This document shows, piece after piece, positions 22,400-34,410 of a stretch of DNA of 64,000 nucleotides; the stretch's first letter is position 1, and every line of letters starts with the position of its first letter. Where the stretch lies: contig CP099843.1 in the NCBI GenBank assembly GCA_030062745.1, positions 15,789,997 to 15,853,996 on the forward strand, in the 5' to 3' direction. The notes under the pieces are model-generated. The model did not search any database, was not told the DNA's origin, and saw only the letters and a list, made by a program, of their open reading frames with translations. This DNA is from Capitulum mitella. Its lineage: Eukaryota; Arthropoda; Thecostraca; Pollicipedomorpha; Pollicipedidae. The translations under genes were made by a program, and so were the position numbers.

Positions 22400-23232
22400 G
22401 ACCAGATGGCCAAAAATCAGCTGCTCTTCAGAGCCGAATTGGAGACGCGCTGGCGACCGTTAACTGGCGACCGTGGAAAGCTGGTTCCTCTCAAGCTCTC
22501 TCAGAATGAACCCCACAAGGACTTACTTCATTCTCACTGGAAGAAGACAGAATATCAGGAAGACCAGGGCCTTCCACCTAACCATCGGCAGCGTCCCTAT
22601 GTCACCCTGCCGCTCGGTCCGACTGCTGGGTGTCGTCATCGACGCTGTCTTGTCCTGGGACACCCAGATCAGTCATGTGGTCAAAAATGCAATGCTTACT
22701 GATCTATCGCCTTCGGCATCACCTTTCCAAGGACGTGCTAAAACTTCTCATGCAGACTCACGTCTGCCCACGCATTTTGTATGGTCTCTCGGTTTGGGGA
22801 GGCGCAGGCAATAATCAACATTCTCGGATCCAGAAAGTCAAATTTCGCCGCGAGAGGTGTGACGGGGACACGGCATCGTGACAGGATCGGCCCGGCACTC
22901 CAGGCTCTGGGATGGGAACGGGTTGAGCGGCTGCTTGAGGTGCGGAATCTCACAAAGGTGTACAGGGCCCGTAATCATGAACTCGGGACCCCCGCAGTGC
23001 GTAACATGTGCGGTTGTTAGGTCCGAGGTGTCTCGCCGCGCCACTTGTTCTACTTAAGCCGAACAGTCGGAGGCTGCCGAGATGTCGGCTGGCCAACACG
23101 CAAAGCGGGTTCCGCTACCGCGCAGCTGTAGCATGGAACCATCTACCTGTCACCATCTCTGAGCGTCCGTCATTGTCATCATTTAACTCTTGCCTGGTCA
23201 TAGGGCCACTGGTCATAGGGCCTTCTGCATAA
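22400..23232 (+). pseudogene. Non-LTR retrotransposon relic: C-terminal part of reverse transcriptase
   Basis: Motifs appear in the right order but in shifting frames. SVRLLGVVIDAVLSWDTQIS (about 22610) is the RT thumb/palm junction; LIYRLRHHLSKDVLKLLMQT and LYGLSVWGGA follow (about 22690-22800); then GTRHRDRIGPALQALGWERV (about 22865); and FRYRAAVAWNHLPVTISE (about 23110), the typical end of CR1/Jockey-like ORF2 proteins. At least three frameshifts separate them. The upstream polymerase core and endonuclease are absent, consistent with a 5'-truncated insertion. There is no poly(A) tail. Confidence 0.8.
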
Positions 23233-23240
23233 CTCGGGCG

Positions 23241-26200
23241 TATGGGAGGGTACAACCCCCCAGCCATTTCCACGTCGCGTGTCCTAGAGCGTCGCGGAAA
23301 AGCGAGCGTGGTACGCCAAACGAGATCTCCCGACTGGTATCTCTATTTAAGGTCTCAGGTCAACGGATGACCTTTCAGATCTGGTCAAAGGTAGAAAATT
23401 GGCAGGAAGTGGTACTTTTCGAACCTAAACACAAATGCACGTCAAAGATAGTGATGAAATGAAGCGGATATCATGGTGTTTGTCAGTCAATTATGAGTGT
23501 ATGTGTACATCACATTATTGTGTTTTACCCATGCAGTCCGATCCAGGCCAAGCTAGGTTGATCCAGATACCAAAAGCAGGGTCGTGGGCTTAAATGCGTC
23601 CTCGGAGCTGTGGAAACATTTTTGTAGATAATTATAGATGCTGAAGTCAAATGTAGCATTTCAGTTAACAAGCACTATTGTCGAATAGCATATAAAGATG
23701 GTTTTAGGTCATCCAAGGCCATCTTAGGTTATCCAAGTTTATCTGGGGCCCACGACCTAGGATGACCTCGGATCAGCCAAAAATTGTAACTGAGGTGCCC
23801 TGAAAGCGTTTTTCTAGTTGATATCCAACACAAAACCTAATTTTAGGCATGCCGTGGTACTGTAGACTCACCACTTCGCGGCGGACGCCGCTCTGCCCTT
23901 CGGAGCAAAAGTCAGGCGTTCGCTGCATTGTTCCCGCTTTTGATGGAAAGAAAGATAAATTGCACCAAATTTTTATCATTCGATTCCTTATGCTTCAGGC
24001 AATCCCAGTATATAGGTTGTTTTGCTATACCTATTTCCTATCGCATTCCCAAAGCTAAAAAGTAACGTGTTTCCCATCGTAGCTCATGACCTCAGTTTAC
24101 ACGCACGATAATCTCGGCAGTGAGCAAAAACCCATGAAATCTATGTCTGGTCTTATAGAACGTACAATTTGGAGTCGACTCATGTATATATTGTTGTATT
24201 TGTGTTTTCCAGCCGTCTTTCAGTGAGACAAAACTGAGACCGTTGTAAACCGGCCGCGTCGGCACGCGGAAAGGCTGACATGGTTCCCATTTTGACGTGA
24301 TAACTCATTACCATCGCAACGCAGAAGAAAAATTTTCCACCAGAAGATGCGGAAAGGATGCCGCCAGAAGGCACACCAAGTTTGAGCTGGATCAAACAAA
24401 CCGTTCGGAAGTTATCTTCGGAAAAACTAGGGGAGTTGCATCAACCCCCCTTTACGGACGAACGTTAAGAGTGCCCTTAGTGACCTACGTGCTCGAAATG
24501 AGCAGTAGCAGCTCCATCGCTTATACATTCCGTTTTTTAATCTCATCTGTTATCGTTGGTTGCTACGTAGGTAGCTTGCAGTGTTTTGTCGGTGACTTAT
24601 TTGTGCCGGCGTCTTCACATAACCTAAACATATGTATTTTCAGGAATCTTAGAATATAACAAGACATTTCTAAGCGTTACTTATGTGCAAATCTTACAGC
24701 TTGCCGTGTCTTATCGGTGATTTGTATGTTAATGACTCGAATCTGTATCAGCCATTCAATGGATGGATTTTGGATGCAATACTACCATACATACATACCC
24801 CTGACTAAAGGTATCATTTCCTCGCGTCTTACGACATGGATACCATTTAAATCTCGTCTGCATTATATGCATTGCCACATGGCACAAACCAAGCATAGTG
24901 ATTCAGCTGGATTGTTACGCATTATCCCAGACTTCAACAGCTAGGTTCCTTTGAAAATGTCTGCTTGGTTCCTGCTTGGATTTTTGTTGGAGTGCCACAC
25001 TCATCCCAGTGACCTCAGCACAGGTTGTTTTTTTGCCGAAACATTTCGTGTAAGTTTGAAAAACAACGACACAAGTGGCATTGGCTGTACTTGGTCTGAA
25101 GTTAAGGCAGCATATTTTCTTTGTTTGGCACATATACACACTAATGTATGCGCGATACAAATGTGAACAATGCCATTATTATGGATTTTCCTTTTGACAC
25201 TGTGCTTCGATGGCTGGAGCCATGAATGGTCACACCCAGAAGACACCTTTTTAGAAGCGAAACATTTCCGTTGTTCTGAGACGTGATGCAGCCCGCGCGT
25301 GCACGCACAGCATTGCAACACTTTTGCAATTTCGACTCAAGGCGATGTTTGGTCGATTTGAACCAAGCGTGCACACTAGTGGTGTTCATTTAGCGCTCCG
25401 ACTGGCCTGTGCTGGGATATTGGTCCTTGCAACACTGCAGCAATCTGCATTATTGTGCAAAATGGGCCAAATCGATGCATGAGGCCGTTTGAACCCGTAT
25501 AGGGTGTTGCGGGCCTCTGGATGTGCTGCCAGCCGGACACAGCTGGGGCCGCCCACGTTCGTCGCCATGGAACCGTCGTCTACCGTGAACGGGGGCGTCT
25601 GCCCTGCCTGTTTCGGTCATTGTTATCTTCAGAACACTGAAAAGATCAGGCATGTCATGATCAGCGTCTAGTCTGTTCACTTTCTACGCCACTTTTTACG
25701 TCGAGGTTTTTTATTAAGAAGATGAGCAGTGAGGTCTGGGCGAGGGCAGGGTTGACGGATATTCCCTGTATTACGCTCAGGCTCCTGGCCATGTGGTAGC
25801 CGCTTATAACTCAGATCGGACAAATGTGCATTCAGGAGCGTGTGTTTTCAAATATAGGTTGATTGGCATTGTTTCCGGTGTGTAATTAATTCGTATCTTT
25901 GGAAGCTAGTTATTTCTCCTTATTCTTGCAAAGCACCTGTCAGCCTCCACTGTTTCCTAATCCCACCCACCCCCGTCGTCCGTTACCCCTCGTTGTACCT
26001 CTCTCCCCCGTTAAATGTCAGATAATAAAGAACACGTTACAGGCTCTCTTCCCGCCAACGGTGCAGCGTCATCAGACACACCGTAGTACCTTCAGGGCGA
26101 AATGCCTCCTGGAGAATTCAACCATTGCATTTTTGCCAAATCATGCGGACTCCGGCCCTCAGACCTTGAAGTCTGTCTCTTTCCCATCATTGTCCCTAGG

Positions 26201-29200
26201 TTAGCCGTGGACGCATGCCAGAGCTCAGACGCAACGTAAGCCCCACGGCTGAGGGGTCTCACGTACCACCGATACTTCCGGTGCGGCCAATCTCCCTGTC
26301 AGCACCATCCTGGGATTGAGCTCCTTACTTGCGGCATCCGTCGGCTCCCTTGACCGTGGGTACTGGAAGCCGAACTTCAAATAGCAGATTCCAGTGAGGT
26401 GGGTATATCGTAATGATTAATTTCACATCCCGTAATTGAGCCCCGCATGTCGAATCGGCTTTTCTCGTACCCGGGGATAATGCATACAAGTCTTCGTCCT
26501 CGGTGTTGCCAGCCGTTCTCAGTCCTTGTTCGTAATTAATCATTCAGCTTTACGCGCCCCTTGGCGCCATAGCCTTTGTGACAGCGGGTGACATTCATCT
26601 CGCGTTGGCGATGTTCTCCGCTCTGGGAAGTGGACAGCGCAGTTCCGTTCACTGACGGCAGTTGATGTATCGGACCTGATGTGACCGACCATCAGGCGGC
26701 ATATCCGGGATCCCGGACTCCTTCTGTAGACCTGGGTTCGACCTCCGGGTGTAGGCTGCGTGACTCGGCAAACCCTTGGGCCTTAGTCCTGAGTTCTGCT
26801 CGTGCTACGAAGGCAGGGATAAAAGTTTAACCTCCGTTGTTGTTTCTAACCTACCGGCGAATGAACGGCACAGTTTCGTCACTAACCACAGGTCACGGGC
26901 GTAGCGTAGTGGCGTGACGTTTGGCCCTCCATCAGTGCTCCCTTTAACCACTCCATTAATATCAATCATATTTTCATGCGGGGACCACTTTAGTCTCCCT
27001 CGGCGGTGTTTCCGGCGCCAAAGCGGAAGCATCTCCTTTGCGCATGACATTTAAAATGAACGTCTTGCATGGAACGGGGCGGCTCCAGAAGGCGCTTCTG
27101 GGAGGTGTGTCAGGCTTATTTCGGTCGTTTCAGACTCGTACTCCTTCCTGAAGATCTCGGTGTTGTAGGCAGATGTCTAACAACTCTATGATTCCATGGA
27201 GTGAAATTTATGGTAATTGACCATCAGCATAGTCTACAAATGTTAACAGACTGTTGAGGGCGAATTCAGGAAGTATCATAACGGCAATACAACGTCATGT
27301 ATATGTAGGTCCTGCTTGCTGAAAACAATGTTTGGCTCGATAAGTAAACGTTTTTAGATTTGGCACAAAGGGTTTAAGGTTATACTGAGAAGATAAGCAT
27401 CAAACGTGGAACCAGATATAGATGTTTTGGAGGCTTTTACTTCGATCCACACTAACCAATGAATTACACCACCGATTTCAACTCAATAATGTCATTTATG
27501 GAAAAATCATATGCTGTCCTGAATACGCCACTGCCCTAAAAGTTGTTTGTAAGCATGTTAAGTAAAGGCGAAAAAGTTTATATTACGACAGGTTATAACT
27601 TGGGTATCTCAGCTCAAACTGCGTGTAGAACTAGAACATTTTCTTAAAACTAGATGATCATCCCATGTACTCTCTAAAGTGATGCTGCCTTCTCTGAAAT
27701 GAACCTCTGGGTGAGCTCATAAGTAGTGATATCGTTGATAGGGGAGTCTCCCCGAGGTTGGAGAGGTATGTGTCGTCCTCCTCGAACTCAATATGTTCCT
27801 CCCCCAGTTCGTTTCCGCTGTATGCTTTTTTTCAGGAAAAATGTTTTGCCGATGGAAATCAGCAAAAGAAGAACCCTAGCCGGACCGGTTGGGTTCATGA
27901 CAACCCCAGCCTGCTTTTTTTCTTTTTTAGTACAAAAAACGAAGAGGTGCGGACACGTAAAATCTGTGATACCTTTCATCCCATCCCTTTTACAACGTGC
28001 GTCAGTTTTTAACGTAAAGTTCACCTAGTACCACGGACCTGGGGCACGCCAAATAGGAGTATGGTCGAAAGTAGTAGTGACGCAACATTTTTTGAAATGT
28101 GACCATTAACATGGAAAATGTGTAGTTCTGCGATATCCATTTTTCGGGAGTGTTACGGTGAAGCCAACTAAACTTTTGTTTTTTTTTTGCGTGCGCTATT
28201 GCGATTGTTGGTATGGTTTGGCGGTTCTGAAGTTTCATTATATTTCCTTGCTTCTGGTGTACTATGCAGACGCGATTTTACGCTCTTAGTCTGTGACCAG
28301 GAGTCATGTCTCGTTTTATATCGATTTTTTCAGGTCCGTAATCAAATGTAAGTGATCGGTTTACTGTCTTGGAATGCATATCAGTAGTCATATGTGCTTT
28401 GAAAGCACTGATGAGTGAAAAGAGCTTGCTTGCCAAAGTTGAGGTAATCCCATTTAACCCAGTTTGGTCTTACTATTTTTAAATAAGTATTTAAATGCAT
28501 GGGCTCAACGTTTCGGCTCTACGCCTGTGTCAGTCTGGCCTTGGTTCAATCTGGTCTTGTTCATTTCACACTAGTTCATTGATAGATACTGAACCACAGC
28601 TCGTTCCAAGCCGTTTTTGAAACATGCCATTGTAGGCATGGATATTATTGTCGATATAGTTCCATGAGGCCGTCAGTGTTGCCACCACGAGGGCAAAATT
28701 GACGGCCGGAAAACCCGGAAGTTAAGATCAGGACCCATAATGTCCAAACATTAATGCAGCGCACAAGACACCTTCACAGTGTGGACGTACAGTCATCCAC
28801 ATGTATTGCATTCAGCGTTGTCACGATTCAGAATTGCGCTCTGATAGCGTTTTCTCAGTTGAAAAAGGTATGAGAACGTTATCATAATGACCACGTCTTG
28901 AGGCTTTTACTGGACACATGCTCGTTTCTGGTTAGTAGTTTGGAAAATTTTAGCTTGTTATACGGTGTGATTTGCGAGCACATCATGCTTCTGTGTCACA
29001 TAGCGATCGGCGAAAGCTCACGTCTGTCGGGGCCGTTTCCTGTGCGCGCACTCGATGTCCACTGTTTATCTGTTCGGGATCACTTGAGCGTGTTGTTCCC
29101 ACTGTGGACATGGCATAAATGTTGGTCGCTTTTCCTGTCGTGGCAAAGTTCCATCCACCCGCTGTTGGTTGGTCACTGACCATTGGCTGACGGCTGACAT

Positions 29201-29219
29201 TTTCTGTCTCCTGCCGCAG
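23241..29219. other. No gene recognised
   Basis: Nearly 6 kb with short frames only. A TTTCGGCTCTACGCCTGTGT relic lies at 28510. No upstream Furry exon was found here, although one might be too short to see. Confidence 0.45.
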
Positions 29220-29351
29220 ATGCCGAGAAGGAACGCCGGGAGCGGGGCACGCTGGACGCCCAGCTGGCGGCCTCTTACTGCCGCTCGCAGATGTTCCTGT
29301 CGCGCCAGCTGGCCCAGTTGCACCCGGAGCTCACCATGCCCATGTTCTCAG
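29220..29351 (+). CDS. fry: Furry homologue, internal exon (a)
   Basis: This is an internal exon of Furry, a conserved protein of roughly 3,000 residues built of HEAT/armadillo-like repeats. Furry binds and regulates NDR/Tricornered-type kinases in cell morphogenesis and dendrite patterning. The acceptor is CTGCCGCAG (to 29219) and the donor is G|GTGGGT (intron from 29352). The exon begins with two bases of a split codon and ends with one base. In that frame it encodes a charged stretch (AEKERRERG), then [10 protein letters not shown] and ending [10 protein letters not shown]. This matches the conserved Furry stretch where a Leu-rich helix precedes HPELTLPLFSE. The last base pairs with AG of the next exon to make the expected Glu. 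The exon is much more GC-rich than its surroundings. The exon before it was not recognised in this window. Confidence 0.82.
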
Positions 29352-30816
29352 GTGGGTCAGCCTGCTCGACGATCGGCTGCTGACGATCCAATGTCCTGCT
29401 ATTGGAGGACCTCCGGCCGCCGCCGATGAGGGTCGCTGGCGCCGAGAGGCGTCCTTATTGACTTCTGTTAGCGGCTAGCTGATTGGTTATTGACATCGCA
29501 TTTGAACTCAAGGTGGACTGTCGTGCACGTGACTCAGGCCAGCTAGCACATGTATTTTGGGTATTTTCATGTTATGGAAACTGTGAGACTGAATAGTTGG
29601 ATAGACTACATGATTCGTTTTTGGCTTGTTTCAGCGATTGCATCTTGTTCTTTTTTTATTTTTGCTATAAATTGGCAGCTTTGTGGCCAGAAAAGTGCTT
29701 CATGCTTTTGTTTAAGATTAATGAATATTGCCCAATATGCATTCCTTTTGCGAATGGATTTGGCTTTCGGTGGAATGCCAGATATGAACTAAATAACTTG
29801 AAAACATACGCAGATGAAAGACATCGTGTTCGTTTGATGCATCGGAAACACTGCCGCCGCATTTCTGGTAATGAAGATTTGAGGCGACAAGTGGACGCCA
29901 GTGTGCGGTGTCAATCGCTAGCCACATATGTCGCGAATTTTGCTAGGGGGCATCTGATTGATTGCTGCTATTGCGGGACTGACCGCCATTATGCACCATA
30001 CCACATAGGTCAGCTATTATAGTCAGACATCCCGATACGGTAAGTGGACATGTTTGGAATAGTCCCATGTAATGGGTGCAGAAAACGAATGATGTAAATA
30101 GTACGCAGGTACACATGTCTTCTTTTTTGGTTCCCACCTTTCGTCCGTTGGACTTTTCATTTTACTGTCGTGAAAGCGGCCAATAAGTACGTCGTTTTGT
30201 TCAACGTGTCTTTTACATAATGCGACTGTTATATAATTTTTGCGCATGACTTAACACTTAACCGTTTGTTTCTAACACTTATCGTTTCTTTTCTAGGTCC
30301 GTTGTATTGGACTATTAAACAGAGTCGGTCACTCCGAGTTGGACGGTTACAAGTTATTAGCGGGCCCATGTGATACGATGTACAGTGACAGCCATGAGTT
30401 CAAACGCTGTTCCAACAGTCATCAGATACCCACGAAGAAAATCTGCGACCACAACAGAAGCTGGATTCCACTAATGCGGCCTTAAATCTTCAGTGATAGT
30501 GGCCTCGGAGCGCCAAACTCACTAGCCTCATTTACGTATGTTTCCTCATCATTCATTTTGCTTATAGCCAGGGATCGTCTCAGAATCCTTTTCATAGAGA
30601 TTGCAATCCACACCCTAATCCTTATGAATGAAAGGAATGAAATGCAATCCCTAATCCTTTGAACCCTCTAAAACTGCAATAAAATCCGTAATCCAACTGC
30701 GGTCCTTTCCTCGAATAGTTCATTTGCGCTGAAGCAGCCACAGCAATATGTGCCACGGTGATTCCTTTACTTTCTGTGATGGGAATGGAGCATCAGCTAT
30801 CGTACCACAACCTTTG

Positions 30817-32026
30817 CCCTATTCCTGGCAGGGGAACTAAATCCGCCTCTTCATCGTTTTTTTTTTGCGTGCCAATTGTAGGGTTTTTGACGCAGCGTCA
30901 CGAAACTTGATGACTTTTCCTAGCTATTCTTTCTACGTACTGCTACAAAATTTTGAAATCCTGTTTTGCTCAGGGACGGAGTCAGGCAACGTTTTTGGGA
31001 GGCACCTCAGGCCATTTTTGGCCCAGGTGAGGGTATGAGGAAAGTTACTGCCAAAACTAGTGTTTTTAGGATAGAACTTAAAACTTTATACGAATTTATA
31101 GCTAAATAGCTCGGCAACGTACATTTACGATTTTGTTCATGTGAAGTCATTTTACAAGGTCAGGTCAAGGTCAAAAGTAAAAAATTGGTTTTATAGTAAT
31201 AATTCCGGCGCTATCTTTTACTGCCAAACCCGGAATACCTATGACCTAGAATGGTGCCTTCTGCTTGCGTATGACGTTTCAGCTTGATATGACGTCTGGT
31301 CACGGAGCTATGACCTAAAATGTCAGTGCGCGTACCCTATATCACAATAGTCGTTAAACGGAATTTTTTAACTAGAGTGACTTCAAATGATTGAAAACGG
31401 TTATAGATAAACTTAAATGCACACGAGATCGTTCCAAGTGATTCCAGGGTCACTGGAGGTCATTCAAGGTCAAAGGTCAAGAATTGATCTGAAGAACATG
31501 TGACCATAACAGTTACCCCGTTTTCATGTCCCTGGCGCCGCCTATGCTAACATTTTATAAACATTGTGATACTATTTGTACTTCTTTAGCAGAACATGAT
31601 TAGCAGAAGCCAAAAAGTGCTTTTGCCTTTTTTGTTGATTCAGTTGTTGAGAAACTAATCTTCCTGTTTTTGAAATCCTGTGAACGCCTCTGAATATTCT
31701 CAAAATTTCAGATGTATGGACCAATGGTAAAAGATCCATCCATAATCTCTCGATTCATGCCAGTTTCATCGAAATCGGTCCACAAACAACGGTGTTATAA
31801 GAAGTCCAAAAATATGCCCCATTGTGATCTTTTTGCCCCCTGTATCCATCCTTTCCAAAATGTTGGAAACTCCTTTTTATAAAATGTAGTTTACGTCATG
31901 GCAAATCGATTGCCGTTTGTTGCGATGAAATCGGATGTGTAGTTCTCGAGATCTCAGGGGGGCCGAATCCGCCCCCCCCCCCGCTGGGAATCGGCCATAC
32001 CGCTAGCACTCCGGGGAAAGGGTTAA
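30817..32026 (+). mobile_element. Family A element, copy A4
   Basis: A4 is near complete, 30817-32022 (1,206 bp), starting CCCTATTCCTGGCAGGGG and ending GGGGAAAGGG followed by TTAA (32023-32026). The left flank is TTTG rather than TTAA. It carries a perfect DR1 (AGGTCAAAGGTCA, 31467-31479) overlapping TCAAGGTCA (31464-31472). It has no open reading frame of note. Confidence 0.8.
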
Positions 32027-32212
32027 ACCCTTTTATGAATTTGCATGTTCGGGAGGTGGCGTTAATTAACCACCATTTGGAAGGGCTGAATAGCCGTCTG
32101 GTTATATCTAGACAGTTAGTTTGGATTCAGTAGAAACATGATCTCGTTTTTCATGTGGTTTCTGAGGCGACCTTTTCTCGTATTGTTTCTTCTTGATTGC
32201 CTATCTGTTTTT

Positions 32213-32380
32213 GCGAGGGCGAAGGCAAAAGAGGGCGAAGGCGAGGGCGAGGGCGAGGAGGGGAGAGGGAAAGGGAAGGGGGAGTGAAAGAGGAGGGAGA
32301 GGGAGAGAAGGGGGGAGGGAGAGGGACAGGGAGAGGAGGGGGAGGAGGGAGGTAGAGATAACGAGTGAGAGAGGGGGGTT
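32213..32380 (+). repeat. Polypurine (GA-rich) tract
   Basis: Nearly uninterrupted purines for about 165 bp, with GGCGAGGGCGAGGGCGAGGA followed by GAGGGAGAGG-type repeats. This is a candidate for triplex DNA or a polymerase-stalling site. Long frames on either strand here are low-complexity artefacts. Confidence 0.93.
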
Positions 32381-33322
32381 TCTGTCCCCCTTCCCTTGCT
32401 CCCTTATTACTATTGACAGTATTCTTTAAGCCACGAAATCTTCGCACTTCTTATTTAGGCTTACGTGTTGTGTCACATGCATTCCGGCCTAGCCCAGGCC
32501 TGCATTGTCAGCTGGTTTATAGAAACCGGTAGCAGCAGCCGGCTTAAATTGATTTCTGCCACCGATTTTAACCGGTTAAAACCAACGCGTTAAAAAAGGT
32601 GGCGAAAAATGACAAAAAGGACAGAGAAATATGCATAAAATTCAGTTATGAAATGTCATTGACACATTTTTTTCTCTTTTAAGGACTGAACTGCATGGCA
32701 AATATTCCTACTTGTTGAAATCTCAAAGATGTGAAAATGTAGCCTCAAATAAATAGCTCTCACTCAAGGAAAGTGGCGGAAACAAGTGGTACACCAGAAA
32801 CCGAAGACTAGCAAAGAATGTGTTTATTTTTCATTTTCCAGCAGGACAGTGGTAAAGAATCTGAGACTCGGAGTCTTCTGTCCAGTCACATATCTGAGCA
32901 CGCAGGAAGGATATGCATATGAAACATTATGCCAAACAGCTAACATTTTATTAACACAGATTTAAGTACCATTCAAGTAGCATATCGCCAACATACTAGT
33001 ACTAAACTGTTGCAGAATATAAATGACTGAAAATCACACTAACAAATGCAGTCTTGAAAGCCACAGTGGTAATGGTTACCTCAATGCCATAGCCCTGCTG
33101 ATTCAGACAAGCAGTCAAGATCATTTTCACAGCAGTCACAACCCTAGCTATGGAGTGCACATTACCTAAGTAACTGCAAGAAAATGCCAGTCATGCTAGC
33201 TATCAGTGTGAGATTGCCGTATTTTTGCAGCAATATGATTCTTAAAATCCCAGATACTTTGAATAATATGCAACATTATTCATTTCTCTCCTGGTGAGTG
33301 GTTGGCAGCAGAAATGTTTTTG

Positions 33323-34410
33323 CCCTATTCCCGGAGGGCTGGACGGTATGGCCGATTCCCGGCAGGGGGTCGGATTCGGTCCTCAAAATTTTGATTTGAG
33401 TCGATACAGGGAGGCAAAAAAGTCAAAATGGGAGATATTTTTCGTCCTGTTATGTCGCTCTTGTTTATGGGCCGATTTTGATGAAATTTGCAAGAATCGA
33501 AAGATTATTGGTGAGACTTTTACCATTGATCCATACATTTGAAATTTTCGAGAAATTCATAGGCGTTCGCAGGGTTGCAAAAAAGGAAGATTCGTTTTTC
33601 AAAAATTGAACCAACAAAAAAGTGAAAGAATTACAAATCGCATTACAGTGATTGTAAAATGTTAGCACAGGCGGTGCCAGGGGCCAGAAAAGGTGGAACT
33701 GTCATGGTCACATGTTCTTCAGATCAACTTACGACCTTTGACCTTAAATAGCCTCCAGTGACCTTATAGTCACTTGGAATGATCTTGTGTGCATTTCATA
33801 TTATTTGAAAACGTTTCCAATCATTTGAATTCACTCGATTTCTGAAATTCCGTTTTACGGTTATTGTGATATACGGTAAGTATATCACTGACACTTTAGG
33901 TCATACCTCCGTGACCCGACCTGATATCATAATGAAACTTGATACACAAGTAGAAGACACCCTTCTGCGTCATATGTATTCCGGGTTTAGCATTTAGAAA
34001 AATGGCGCCAAATTTATCACTATGAAACGAAATTTTCACTTTTAACCTTGACCTTGCCTTGCAAAACGACCTTAGGCTAACCAAATTATGTTTGTATGTT
34101 GCCCATCCTCTGCACCCATATACCTGCACATGAATTCTTAAGTCGTGTGTAAAAAAACGCTATTTTTGGCAGCCATTTTTCTTTTACTCTCAACAGGACC
34201 AAAAATGGCCTGAGGTCCCTCGTAAAAACGTTGCCTGGCTCCGCCCCTGAGCAAAAATAGAATAATTAAATTATGCTAACGTACATAGAAAGAATAGCTA
34301 GGAAAAGTGATCAAGTTTCGTGACGCTGCGTCCAAAACCCTGGAATTGGCAAGCAAAAACCCGAGGGGGGGGGGGGGCAGATTCAGTCCCCATGCCGGGA
34401 ATAGTGTTAA
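33323..34410 (-). mobile_element. Family A element, copy A5
   Basis: A5 is a reverse-orientation copy, 33323-34406, from CCCTATTCCCGGAGGGCTGG (right terminus) to CCGGGAATAGTG followed by TTAA (34407-34410). The right-end motif ATTCCCGG occurs twice, 28 bp apart, as in A1. With A4 it forms an inverted pair separated by about 1.3 kb. Confidence 0.8.

Noticed and set aside
26731..26925. GGTTCGACCTCC (26738) and TAGCGTAGTGGC (26893) as tRNA/SINE B and A boxes.
   Set aside because: The B-box-like word does not fit GGTTCGANNCC at its end, and the two are in the wrong order on the same strand.
32151..32447. Pro/Ser-rich and Arg/Gly-rich frames on opposite strands.
   Set aside because: They translate the polypurine tract.
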